Source: Pseudomonas sp. BP8
Lineage (GTDB): Bacteria; Pseudomonadota; Gammaproteobacteria; Pseudomonadales; Pseudomonadaceae
DNA: 64,000 nucleotides
Assembly (NCBI RefSeq): GCF_017875955.1
Contig: NZ_JAGINK010000001.1
Location: forward strand, 67,001-131,000
Direction of reading: 5' to 3'
The notes beneath the pieces are model-generated. The model saw only the letters and a program-made list of their open reading frames with translations. It was not told the DNA's origin and did not search any database. A program made the translations under genes and the position numbers. This document shows positions 44,584-52,797 of the stretch, piece by piece (the stretch's first letter is position 1; every line of letters begins with the position of its first letter).

Positions 44584-45314
44584 TCCCTTCCCTCAAAAAA
44601 ACGCACCACTTCACGCACCCTCTGCTTGTCATGCGCGTTGAGCCGCGCGTGCCCGCGGTATTGCAGGTAGAAGCGCAGGCGCTGGGTGGCCGACAGGTGA
44701 TACTTGGCGACCTTGTCCAGGCACGCCAGGTCCTTGATGACCCGGTGGCGGAGCATGAAGCCGCGCCAGAAGTCACCGGTCGGGCAGTCGATGAAGAATA
44801 GCGTGGCTTGGTCGTCGACCAGCAGATTGCGCCATTTCAAATCGTTGTGGGCGAAGTGGTGATCGTGCATGACCCGGGTGTGGCGGGCCAGCTGCCGGCT
44901 GATGTGATCGACCCAGGCACGGTCGGCCAGGCGCGGGTCATTGCGCTTGGCCAGCTCGGAAAGATCCTCGGTGCGCGGCAGTTCGCGGGTCACCATCGCC
45001 CCGCGGCCAAAGGCCATGCCCTTGCGCTCAAGACCCCAGGCAACCACTTCGGCGGTGGGGATGCCCCACTTGGCGAACTGCTTGAGGTTCTGCCATTCGG
45101 CCTTGATCCGCGGCCGGCCCAGGTAGCGACGCATATGCTTGCCGGCGGCGGTGTAGCGCTTGACGTAGTAATACACGCCGTCACGCTGGATGCGCACGAC
45201 CTCGCTGAGCGGGTCGCTGGTAAGCCGTTCGCCTTCGACCGCGAACACCGCGTCGAGGCTGCCGAAATCCGCCGCCAGCGCTGCATAGCCTGGCGCTAGT
45301 GTCCAACCCGCCAT
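44580..45314 (-). CDS. Core-LPS kinase-like protein (PA5008 position)
   Basis: 244 aa, lipopolysaccharide-kinase family. Lysine in GVYYYVKRYTA, catalytic loop FAHNDLKWRNLL (HND-x4-N) and metal site LFFIDCPTGDFW are all intact. In P. aeruginosa the gene in this place is a second WaaP-like kinase. It should phosphorylate core heptose residues at the inner face of the membrane. TGATG overlap with waaP upstream. Confidence 0.9.
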   Translation of the reverse strand: MAGWTLAPGYAALAADFGSLDAVFAVEGERLTSDPLSEVVRIQRDGVYYYVKRYTAAGKHMRRYLGRPRIKAEWQNLKQFAKWGIPTAEVVAWGLERKGMAFGRGAMVTRELPRTEDLSELAKRNDPRLADRAWVDHISRQLARHTRVMHDHHFAHNDLKWRNLLVDDQATLFFIDCPTGDFWRGFMLRHRVIKDLACLDKVAKYHLSATQRLRFYLQYRGHARLNAHDKQRVREVVRFFEGRE

Positions 45315-46120
45315 CAGAGCGCATCCCCGTACCGGAGCTTGCGCTCATAGAGTTTCTGCGCCTTGCGTTCGAGCCAGGCGAGCAACGTTGCCTCGTCGGC
45401 CAGGATCTGGCGCAGCGGCTGCTGGAAATAGCCACGCAGGAAGCGCAGCTTGTCGCGCTGGGTCAGGCCGATGTCCAGCGCCGAGAAGTACAGTGCGGCA
45501 AGGTCCTTGTCGCGCCAGCGGCGGCTGATGCTGGCGCTGGTCTGCGCCCGGTGCAGGTCGATCACCGACAGCCTCAGGTCGTCAGCGGTCACCGGCCGGT
45601 CGGTGTGCAACAGGAAGTGGCAGATGTAGCAATCACGATGGTTGACCCCGGCGCGGTGCATGCCGCCGGTCATCTTCGCCACTTCGGCGATCAGCGCACG
45701 CTTGAGGCGCGGCGCGGGCGGCTGCTGCAACCAGTCGAGGCTGAAGTCTTCCAGGCTGATGGTCGGCGCCAGCTCTTCGGTGACGATGAACGAGTGCTGA
45801 GTCGCCGGGTTGCTGCCACGCTCGCCATAGGCCACCGCGGTCATGGTCGGTACGCCGACCTCATGCAGGCGCTGGATGGCCCGCCATTCCTGGCCGGCAC
45901 CGAGCACCGGCAGCTTGGCGCTGAACAGGTTCTTGAAGATCTCGCCCCAGCCGATGCCACGGTGGATCTTGACGAAATAGCCGGCGCCGTCGACCTCGGT
46001 GCGCAGCGTGCGGCGGCCTTCCAGCTCGCGGAACACCTCACCTTGCAGCTGCTCGGCGGCCTCGAAGGCATCACGCCCAGCCCACAGGCGTTTGAACGGC
46101 TCGGCCAGTATCAGCTTCAT
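45314..46120 (-). CDS. waaP: WaaP, LPS core heptose kinase
   Basis: 268 aa, the normal WaaP length. Kinase lysine in GAGYFVKIHRGIGWGEIFKNLF, catalytic loop VNHRDCYICHFLL, metal site VIDLHRAQT. It phosphorylates inner-core heptose I, a step that is essential in P. aeruginosa. The start overlaps waaG by 4 bp. Confidence 0.96.
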   Translation of the reverse strand: MKLILAEPFKRLWAGRDAFEAAEQLQGEVFRELEGRRTLRTEVDGAGYFVKIHRGIGWGEIFKNLFSAKLPVLGAGQEWRAIQRLHEVGVPTMTAVAYGERGSNPATQHSFIVTEELAPTISLEDFSLDWLQQPPAPRLKRALIAEVAKMTGGMHRAGVNHRDCYICHFLLHTDRPVTADDLRLSVIDLHRAQTSASISRRWRDKDLAALYFSALDIGLTQRDKLRFLRGYFQQPLRQILADEATLLAWLERKAQKLYERKLRYGDAL

Positions 46121-47241
46121 GCGCGCTCCTGGTTGAGGATCACATCGGCGGCATGCTGCGGCATGCTGTAGAGGTCGGCGCTGTCGGCAAAGGCCAGGCC
46201 ATTGCGCGACCAGGCCGCCCGCGCTGCCGGGTCTTCGAGCATCTGTTGCAGGTAGCGGTCTAGCTGGGCCTGCTCGAACGGCTCGTCGAGCACCAGGCCA
46301 CTGTCGGCCTCGGCGATGTAATGGGCGTAACCACAGACCCTGGATACCAGCACCGGCAGCCCGGCCACCAGGGCTTCGAGCAACACCGTGCCGGTGTTTT
46401 CGTTGTAGGCCGGGTGGATCAGCAGGTCGGCACCGAGCAGGAAGCGCGGGATATCGCTGCGGCCCTTGAGAAACTGTACCTGCTCGCCAAGGCCGAGGGT
46501 CGCGCTTTGCAGCTGGAACACCTTCGGATCGTCCTGGCCGATAACCATCAACCGCGTGCGCTTGCGCAGTGCCGACGGCAGTGCGGCGAGGGCCTTGAGG
46601 CTGCGGTCGACGCCCTTGGTCTTGAACCCGGAGCCGATCTGCACCAGCAGCAGGTCGTCCTCGCCGAGGTTGAACTCCTTGCGGAACTCGGCACGGATTT
46701 CGGCGGCGTTGTCTGGCGCTCGGCGGTCCTGGGAGATGCCCGGCGGCAGCAGGTGGAAGCGCTCCACCGGCGTGTCGTAGTGCTTGATGAACAGCGGCTG
46801 CTGCACCTCGGAGATCATCAGGATCTCGGTACGCGCGTCCTTGGCGAACACCGCCCGCTCGTACTCGGCGAAGTGCCGGTAGCGGCCCCAGCGACGATAC
46901 AGCCCGCCACGCAGGGTCTGCGCCTTGTCTTCAAAGCAGCCATCGGCGGCGTAGTAGACGTCCAGGCCGGGCATCTTGTTGAAGCCGATCACGCGGTCGA
47001 CCGGGCGCTTGGCCAGGTCTTCGGCCATCCAGGCGCTGAGCTTCTCGTTACGGCGATGGTTGAACAGCGCCTTGACCGGCGCCACCAGCACTTCGAAGCC
47101 CGGCGGGATATCACCCTCCCAGATCAACGTGTAGACGCGGATCTGGTGGCCGCGCTGCTGGCACTCCAGCGCAATGCGCATGAAGTCACGCTGCAGCCCA
47201 CCGAAGGGGAAGTATTTGTAAAGCACGAAAGCCAGTTGCAT
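46117..47241 (-). CDS. waaG: WaaG, LPS core glucosyltransferase I
   Basis: 374 aa, GT4-type glycosyltransferase. The N-terminal LYKYFPFGGLQRDFMRIA is the WaaG signature, and the C-terminal HPAYNENTGTVLLEALVAGLPV holds the E-x7-E nucleotide-sugar site. It adds the first hexose to heptose II. The ATG at 47241 overlaps the waaC stop as TGATG; the TTG one codon earlier is not the start. Confidence 0.96.
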   Translation of the reverse strand: MQLAFVLYKYFPFGGLQRDFMRIALECQQRGHQIRVYTLIWEGDIPPGFEVLVAPVKALFNHRRNEKLSAWMAEDLAKRPVDRVIGFNKMPGLDVYYAADGCFEDKAQTLRGGLYRRWGRYRHFAEYERAVFAKDARTEILMISEVQQPLFIKHYDTPVERFHLLPPGISQDRRAPDNAAEIRAEFRKEFNLGEDDLLLVQIGSGFKTKGVDRSLKALAALPSALRKRTRLMVIGQDDPKVFQLQSATLGLGEQVQFLKGRSDIPRFLLGADLLIHPAYNENTGTVLLEALVAGLPVLVSRVCGYAHYIAEADSGLVLDEPFEQAQLDRYLQQMLEDPAARAAWSRNGLAFADSADLYSMPQHAADVILNQERA

Positions 47242-48299
47242 CAACGGACATCCTCAGCCAGCAGCAACGCGCTCAAGCGGCTCGCCACATGCTCGGGATT
47301 CAGGCGAGTGAAGCACAGCGGCCACTCGCGTTTGAGATCGAACCGGCGCAGGTCCTCGGCGCTCGGTTTATAGGTGCACTTCTTCTGCAGGCAGGGCGCG
47401 CAGGGGAAGTCGCTTGCCTGGTGGACCTGGACACGTCCATAAGCGCCGGTCAAACCAGGGTTGGTGGGGCCAAACAGCGAGATGGTCGGCACGTCCAGCG
47501 CGGCGGCCAGGTGGCCCAGGCCGGTATCGACCGCCACGCAGGCCTTGGCCGCGGCCAGCACGCGGGCGACCCCGGCCAGGTTCAATTTGGGCAGTACCTG
47601 GCAGTTGTTCAAGCCTTGGGCAATTCGCTCGGCACGTTCTTTCTCGGCCGGATTGCCCCACGGCAGGCACACTTGCAGGTTGCGCCGGCCCATGCGCTCG
47701 GCGAGCTCACGCCAGTACGCCTCGGGCCAGTGCTTGGTGGCCCAGGTGGTGCCATGCAGGAACACCACGTAGGGCTTGGTCGGCGGCAACTGCAGGCGCG
47801 CGAGGTCCAGGCCGTAGTCGCCGAGGCCCTCGGGCAGGTCGTAGGCCAAGGCCAGGGCGAACAGCTGGCGCACGCGCTCCACCGCGTGCTGGCCGACGGC
47901 AACCGACAAAGGTCGGTCATAGAAGCGGCTGGACAACCCTTCACGCGCCGAGAAACGGTCCAGACCGGCTACCGGCGCCTTGACGTAACGGGTCAGCCAG
48001 GCCGACTTGACCAGGCCTTGAGCATCGATCACCAGGTCGTACTTGTGCTCGCGCACGCGCTGTTTGAAGGCCTTGCACTCGCCGCTCTTGAAGGTCTGCC
48101 AGAGGTTCTTGCGCCAACGGCGGATCGCCACCGGGATAACCTGATCGACAGCCGGGTGCCAGCTGGGGATCTCGGCGAAGCCCTCCTCCACCACCCAGTC
48201 GAAACGGATTCCGGGGATGGCGTGAGCGGCGTCGGTGAGCGCCGGCAGGGTGTGGATCACATCCCCCAGCGACGTCGTCTTGATAATCAGCACCCGCAC
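47241..48299 (-). CDS. waaC: WaaC, LPS heptosyltransferase I
   Basis: 352 aa, GT9 family. Starts with a GTG at 48299 placed directly after the waaF stop with no gap. Conserved segments: SLGDVIHTLPALTDA at the N-terminus and VDTGLGHLAAALDVPTISLFGPTNP in the C-terminal domain. It transfers the first L,D-heptose to Kdo2-lipid A. Confidence 0.96.
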   Translation of the reverse strand: MRVLIIKTTSLGDVIHTLPALTDAAHAIPGIRFDWVVEEGFAEIPSWHPAVDQVIPVAIRRWRKNLWQTFKSGECKAFKQRVREHKYDLVIDAQGLVKSAWLTRYVKAPVAGLDRFSAREGLSSRFYDRPLSVAVGQHAVERVRQLFALALAYDLPEGLGDYGLDLARLQLPPTKPYVVFLHGTTWATKHWPEAYWRELAERMGRRNLQVCLPWGNPAEKERAERIAQGLNNCQVLPKLNLAGVARVLAAAKACVAVDTGLGHLAAALDVPTISLFGPTNPGLTGAYGRVQVHQASDFPCAPCLQKKCTYKPSAEDLRRFDLKREWPLCFTRLNPEHVASRLSALLLAEDVR

Positions 48300-49349
48300 T
48301 TAGTCGACCTCTGCCATGACATCGATCAGGTTCGGCCCGGCCAGGTGCTGCAGCGCGGCGATGACCTTGCCGGGTTCGAGCAGACGCAGGCAGTTGTAGT
48401 GGCCGAAGCGGCAGGTGCGGTCGAAGCACGGACTGCACTCCAGGCCCAGGCGTACCACCTCGACCTGATCGGCCAGCGGCGGGGTGAAGCCTGGCGAGGT
48501 CGAGCCATACACCGCCACCAGCGGGCGGTTGAGTGCGGCGGCAACGTGCATCAGGCCGGAGTCGTTGGACACCACCGCGTCGGCGCACGACATCAAGTCG
48601 ATGGCCTCGGCCAGCGAGGTTTCGCCGGACAGATTGCTCGACTCTTCGCGCAGGCCCGGGATCAGCCGGTCGCGGATCGACTCACCCACCGGGTGGTCGT
48701 TCTTCGAACCGAACAGCCACACCTGCCAGCCCTGGCGGATCATCGCTTCGGCCACTGCGGCGTAGTGCTCGGCGGGCCAGCGCTTGGCCTCACCGAACTC
48801 CGCGCCCGGGCACAGCGCCAGCACCGGGCGGTCCAGTGCCAGGCCGAACTTGGCCAAGGCTGCATCACGGCTGGCTGCTTCGATCTGCAGGGTCGGCCGC
48901 GGATACGGCTGTGGCAGCTCGGCGCCGGGCGTGTAGGCCAGGGCCATGAAGCGCTCGATCATCAGTGGGTAGCGGGCTTTGTCCAGCTTGCGCACGTCGT
49001 TGAGCAGCAGGTAGCGCATCTCGCCGCGCCAGCCGGTGCGCTTGGGGATGCCGGCGAAGTACGGTACCAGCGCCGATTTCAGCGAGTTGGGCAGCAGGAT
49101 CGCCTGGTCGTACTGGCCAGCCAGGGACTTGCCGATACGCCGGCGCGTGGCCAGTTCCAGCGCGCCGTGGCCGAGCGGAAAGCTCAGCGCCTGGCGCACC
49201 TCGGGCATGCGCTCAAGGATCGGCCGGCTCCACTCGGGCGCCAGCACGTCGATCACGCATTCGGGGTGCTGCTGCTTCAGGCACTGGAACAGGGTTTGCG
49301 CCATTACCATGTCGCCGACCCAGCTGGGGCCAATGATCAGTATTCTCAT
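48300..49349 (-). CDS. waaF: WaaF, LPS heptosyltransferase II
   Basis: 349 aa, GT9 family. ILIIGPSWVGDMVMAQTLFQ at the N-terminus, ALCPGAEFGEAKRWP and SNDSGLMHVAAALNRPLVAVYGSTSP in the donor domain are all typical. It adds heptose II. First gene of the seven-gene core operon; the 130 bp before it hold the promoter and no other gene. In P. aeruginosa ilvE lies between waaF and glnE; here it is absent. Confidence 0.96.
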   Translation of the reverse strand: MRILIIGPSWVGDMVMAQTLFQCLKQQHPECVIDVLAPEWSRPILERMPEVRQALSFPLGHGALELATRRRIGKSLAGQYDQAILLPNSLKSALVPYFAGIPKRTGWRGEMRYLLLNDVRKLDKARYPLMIERFMALAYTPGAELPQPYPRPTLQIEAASRDAALAKFGLALDRPVLALCPGAEFGEAKRWPAEHYAAVAEAMIRQGWQVWLFGSKNDHPVGESIRDRLIPGLREESSNLSGETSLAEAIDLMSCADAVVSNDSGLMHVAAALNRPLVAVYGSTSPGFTPPLADQVEVVRLGLECSPCFDRTCRFGHYNCLRLLEPGKVIAALQHLAGPNLIDVMAEVD

Positions 49350-49453
49350 GCTTTGTCCAGGAACGCTCGGGGAGAGTATGCAGCCGGCCTCCCCTCTTTA
49401 TATTCAGGCTAGGTGGCGTGCAGTGTACCACTGGTGGTGAAGCAAGGCTTTTT

Positions 49454-49472
49454 GGGGCCGCGAAGCGGCCCC
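49454..49472. repeat. Short GC hairpin between waaF and glnE
   Basis: GGGGCCGC-GAA-GCGGCCCC is the isolated hairpin head of a second-type REP, just after the glnE stop (minus strand). There is no T tract on either side in the right direction, so it is a REP remnant rather than a classical terminator. Confidence 0.6.
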
Positions 49473-49479
49473 AGCGATC

Positions 49480-52413
49480 TCACGTCAGGCCCAACTCACC
49501 CCAGATCCGCCGCACCTCCCGGCGTTCATCAGCAAACTGCGCCGCATCGATAACCCCCGCCTGCTTCTGCAACGCCTGCCGGTGCGACGCCGACCGAAAC
49601 GCCTTGTACACCTCACGCAGCAACACCGCATCACTGGCCGGCATCAACCGCGCCTGCTCAAGCTCTTCGAGAATGCGGATATTGTCAGTCCAGCGCAGCA
49701 GCGCCGGGTGGTCGTGCGACCAGGCCAAGGCGGCGTACTGCACCATGAACTCGATATCGACGATACCCCCCGCATCCTGTTTGATATCGAACGGAACACC
49801 CGCATCAAAGGCATTACCGGCAGTCCCCGCGCCGGTCAGCTTGGTGCCGAGGTTGTCACGCATCTTGGCGCGCATCTCGCTGACTTCCACCCGCAACTTA
49901 TCGAGGTCGCGGGCCTGACCCAGTACCTTGGCCCGCACCGCCTCGAACGCACCCGCCACCTGCTTGCATCCGACCAGCACCCGCGCCCGCACCAGCGCCT
50001 GATGCTCCCAGGTCCAGGCCTCGCCCTGCTGGTAGCGCTCGAACGCCCCCAACGAGCTGACCAGCAGCCCCGAGGCACCGGACGGCCGCAGGCGCATATC
50101 AACGTCATACAGCTGGCCAGAGTTGGTCTGGGTGGTCAGCAAGTGAATGATGCGCTGGCCCAGGCGGGTGAAGAACTGCGCACTGTCGATCGGCTTGGCG
50201 CCATCGGTTTCGGCATGCAGGTCACCGTCATGGATAAACACCAGGTCGAGGTCCGAACCATGCCCCAGCTCGATGCCGCCGACCTTGCCGTAACCAACAA
50301 TGATGAAGCCCGGATCACACAGGCTGCCGTCGCTGCGCTTGGGCTGGCCATGACGAGCAACCGTCTGTCGCCAGGCCAGGGCCAGCACCTGGTCGAGAAT
50401 CGCTTCGGCCAGCCAGGTCAGGTAATCGCTGACCTTCATCAACGGCAGGTTGCCGCTGATTTCCGACGCGGCCACCCGCAGGCTGTGCGCCAGTTTGAAG
50501 TGCCGCAGGGCTTCCATCTGCTGCTCGAGGTCATCCTCGGGGATGCGCGTCAGGCGTTCACGCAGCTCGCTGGCCAGCTCCGGCGCCAGCGGTGGGCTGA
50601 ACAACCGGCCTTCGTTGAGCAGCTCATCGAGCAACAGCGGATAACGGGCGATCTGCTCGGCGATCCACGGGCTGGCGGCGCACAGCGTCAGCAGCCGGCG
50701 CAGCGCGCCCGGGTTTTCCGTGAGCAGCACCAGATAGGCCGAGCGCCGGGCCACGGCTTCGACCAACGGCAGCACCCGCTCCAGTACCAGATCAGGGTTG
50801 TCGTGCTCGACCGCCTGGGCCAGCAAGCGTGGAATAAACGCATCGAGGCGCTCGCGCCCCAAGCGCTGCATCGAGCGCAACTGCGGGCTGGCGCGCAGCC
50901 CGGCGAGTCGACGCAGGGCATCGGCCGGCTGGCGGAAGCCGGCCTCTTCCAACTGGCGGCAAGCGGCCTCCTCATCCTGGGCCTGCTCCCACAGCGGTGA
51001 CCACTCACCACCGACCACCAGCTCGCCCTCGCCTTCGTCTTCATCCGGGTCGGCGATCACCTGGCGGAAGTGCCAGTCGATACGGCCACGCCAGGCCATC
51101 AACTGATCGTGGAAGCTGGTCCAGTCGGCAAAGCCGAGGATGAACGCCACACGCGCACGGTCAGTGTCGTCCTCGGGCAGCATCTGCGTCTGGCGGTCAG
51201 CGATGGCCTGGATCGCGTGCTCGGTGTAGCGCAAGAATTCATAGCCCTCGCGCAGCTCGGCCACCACTGCCGGCGGCAGGTAGCCCTGCCCCTCAAGGGT
51301 GGCGAGGACCTTGAGCAGTGGCCGCTGCTGCAGGCTCAGGTCACGGCCGCCGTGGATCAGCTGAAACGCCTGGGCGATGAACTCCACCTCGCGGATGCCG
51401 CCAGCACCGAGCTTGATGTTTTCCGACATGCCCTTGCGGCGGACTTCCTGCTGGATCAGCTGCTTCATGGTGCGCAGCGCTTCGATCGCCGAGAAGTCCA
51501 GGTAACGCCGGTACACGAACGGGCGCAACATCTCCTGCAACTGCGCGCCAGCGGCCTGGTCACCGGCTACCACCCGCGCCTTGATCATGGCGTAGCGTTC
51601 CCAGTCACGGCCCTGGTCCTGGTAATACTGCTCCAGTGCATTGAACGACAGCACCAAGGCCCCGGCCGAACCGTATGGGCGCAGGCGCATGTCGACGCGG
51701 AACACGAAGCCGTCGACGGTGACCGGGTCCAGCGCCTTGATCAAGCGCTGGCCGAGTCGGGTGAAGAACTCCTGGTTGTCCAGCGAGCGCTTGACCCCTT
51801 CGGTCTCGCCGCCTTCGGGGTAGGCGAAGATCAGGTCGATGTCCGATGACAGGTTCAGCTCCACCGCGCCGAGCTTGCCCATGCCCAACACGACCATGTG
51901 CTGCGGCTCGCCACTGCGGTGGCCGACCGGCGTGCCGAACTGCTGGCAATGACGCGGGTACAACCATTGATAGGCCTGGTCGATGCTGGCATCGGCCAGG
52001 TCAGACAAATCGCGGCAGGTTTCCCCCAGCGCGGCCTGGCGGGTGATGTCACGCCAGATGATCCGCAACTGCTGGCGGTTGCGCTCGCGGCGCAGATTAC
52101 GCGCCAGCTCGTCTTCGCTTTGCGCGGCCTGGGCCACCGTGGCGATCCGTGCGCACAGCTCGCCGGGAGCAAACGCCCGCTCCAGCTCGCCACTGACGAG
52201 CAACTCGAACAGCACCGCCGGCTCACGCTGGGCCTGGTCGAGAACAAAGTCACTCGCCGCCCCAACCTGATCGAACTGCTGACGATGGGCCGGGCTCAAA
52301 GCCTGCAGGTCGAGATCAGCGTGACGGGTGACGGCATCGGCCAGGATCTGTTGGTTGCGAGCGACCAGTGGTTGCAGGGCAGCAGGCAGATCGAGCGGCA
52401 AAGGCAGGCGCAT
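49480..52413 (-). CDS. glnE: GlnE, bifunctional glutamine-synthetase adenylyltransferase/deadenylylase
   Basis: 977 aa, full length. Two nucleotidyltransferase domains: the N-terminal adenylyl-removing site LSSDIDLIFAYPEGG and the C-terminal adenylylating site GHGSDLDLVFIHDGD, each followed by its GlnD-like helical domain. It adjusts glutamine synthetase activity in response to PII and glutamine. AAGGATAG precedes ATG 52413. Divergent from aceE across 384 bp. Confidence 0.97.
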   Translation of the reverse strand: MRLPLPLDLPAALQPLVARNQQILADAVTRHADLDLQALSPAHRQQFDQVGAASDFVLDQAQREPAVLFELLVSGELERAFAPGELCARIATVAQAAQSEDELARNLRRERNRQQLRIIWRDITRQAALGETCRDLSDLADASIDQAYQWLYPRHCQQFGTPVGHRSGEPQHMVVLGMGKLGAVELNLSSDIDLIFAYPEGGETEGVKRSLDNQEFFTRLGQRLIKALDPVTVDGFVFRVDMRLRPYGSAGALVLSFNALEQYYQDQGRDWERYAMIKARVVAGDQAAGAQLQEMLRPFVYRRYLDFSAIEALRTMKQLIQQEVRRKGMSENIKLGAGGIREVEFIAQAFQLIHGGRDLSLQQRPLLKVLATLEGQGYLPPAVVAELREGYEFLRYTEHAIQAIADRQTQMLPEDDTDRARVAFILGFADWTSFHDQLMAWRGRIDWHFRQVIADPDEDEGEGELVVGGEWSPLWEQAQDEEAACRQLEEAGFRQPADALRRLAGLRASPQLRSMQRLGRERLDAFIPRLLAQAVEHDNPDLVLERVLPLVEAVARRSAYLVLLTENPGALRRLLTLCAASPWIAEQIARYPLLLDELLNEGRLFSPPLAPELASELRERLTRIPEDDLEQQMEALRHFKLAHSLRVAASEISGNLPLMKVSDYLTWLAEAILDQVLALAWRQTVARHGQPKRSDGSLCDPGFIIVGYGKVGGIELGHGSDLDLVFIHDGDLHAETDGAKPIDSAQFFTRLGQRIIHLLTTQTNSGQLYDVDMRLRPSGASGLLVSSLGAFERYQQGEAWTWEHQALVRARVLVGCKQVAGAFEAVRAKVLGQARDLDKLRVEVSEMRAKMRDNLGTKLTGAGTAGNAFDAGVPFDIKQDAGGIVDIEFMVQYAALAWSHDHPALLRWTDNIRILEELEQARLMPASDAVLLREVYKAFRSASHRQALQKQAGVIDAAQFADERREVRRIWGELGLT

Positions 52414-52797
52414 GGACTATCCTTGATCGGCGTGAAAGAGAGGGGTAAATGCGGTCACGGGGGGGGCAGGACCACGGTTGGACTGTCGTACAAAAGTTGG
52501 AAATAGCTGAAAACGTCGAATCATTGGCAAGAAACATCACGAATCACCCGCCTCGAACCCACCGACAACCAACATGAACGTTTTTCCTCACAACCCGGGG
52601 TGCGACCAAACGCCGCATTTCTGTAGTATTACTACTACCCCGACCGTGTAAAAGCATGAAATGCGAAAGCTTTTGTAGTAAAACTACACGGCGCCGGATC
52701 ACACTCCGGTAATCCAAGAATTCACGACGTCTGCCCATAAGGCCAGTCGCAAACTCAGGCACTCGATTCTGGTTGCCTTTCCGCCCTGGAGCAAGCC
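52414..52797 (+). promoter_or_regulatory. aceEF promoter region with two 15-bp RccR-type palindromes
   Basis: 384 bp without a gene. 52674-52688 is TGTAGT-AAA-ACTACA, a perfect 6-3-6 palindrome; 52622-52636 is TGTAGT-ATT-ACTACT, the same site with one mismatch. Centres are 52 bp apart, about five helical turns. The 15-bp length and half-sites match the published RccR site at aceE in P. fluorescens, where KDPG lowers affinity. The sites lie 110-175 bp before the aceE start. Confidence 0.75.

Noticed and set aside
47289..49412. 707-codon plus-strand frame across waaC and waaF
   Set aside because: Antisense shadow; it crosses two known genes and has no ribosome site or recognisable domain.
49454..49472. 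Terminator for glnE
   Set aside because: The stem is perfect but the tract after it on the minus strand is A, not T; more likely a REP remnant.
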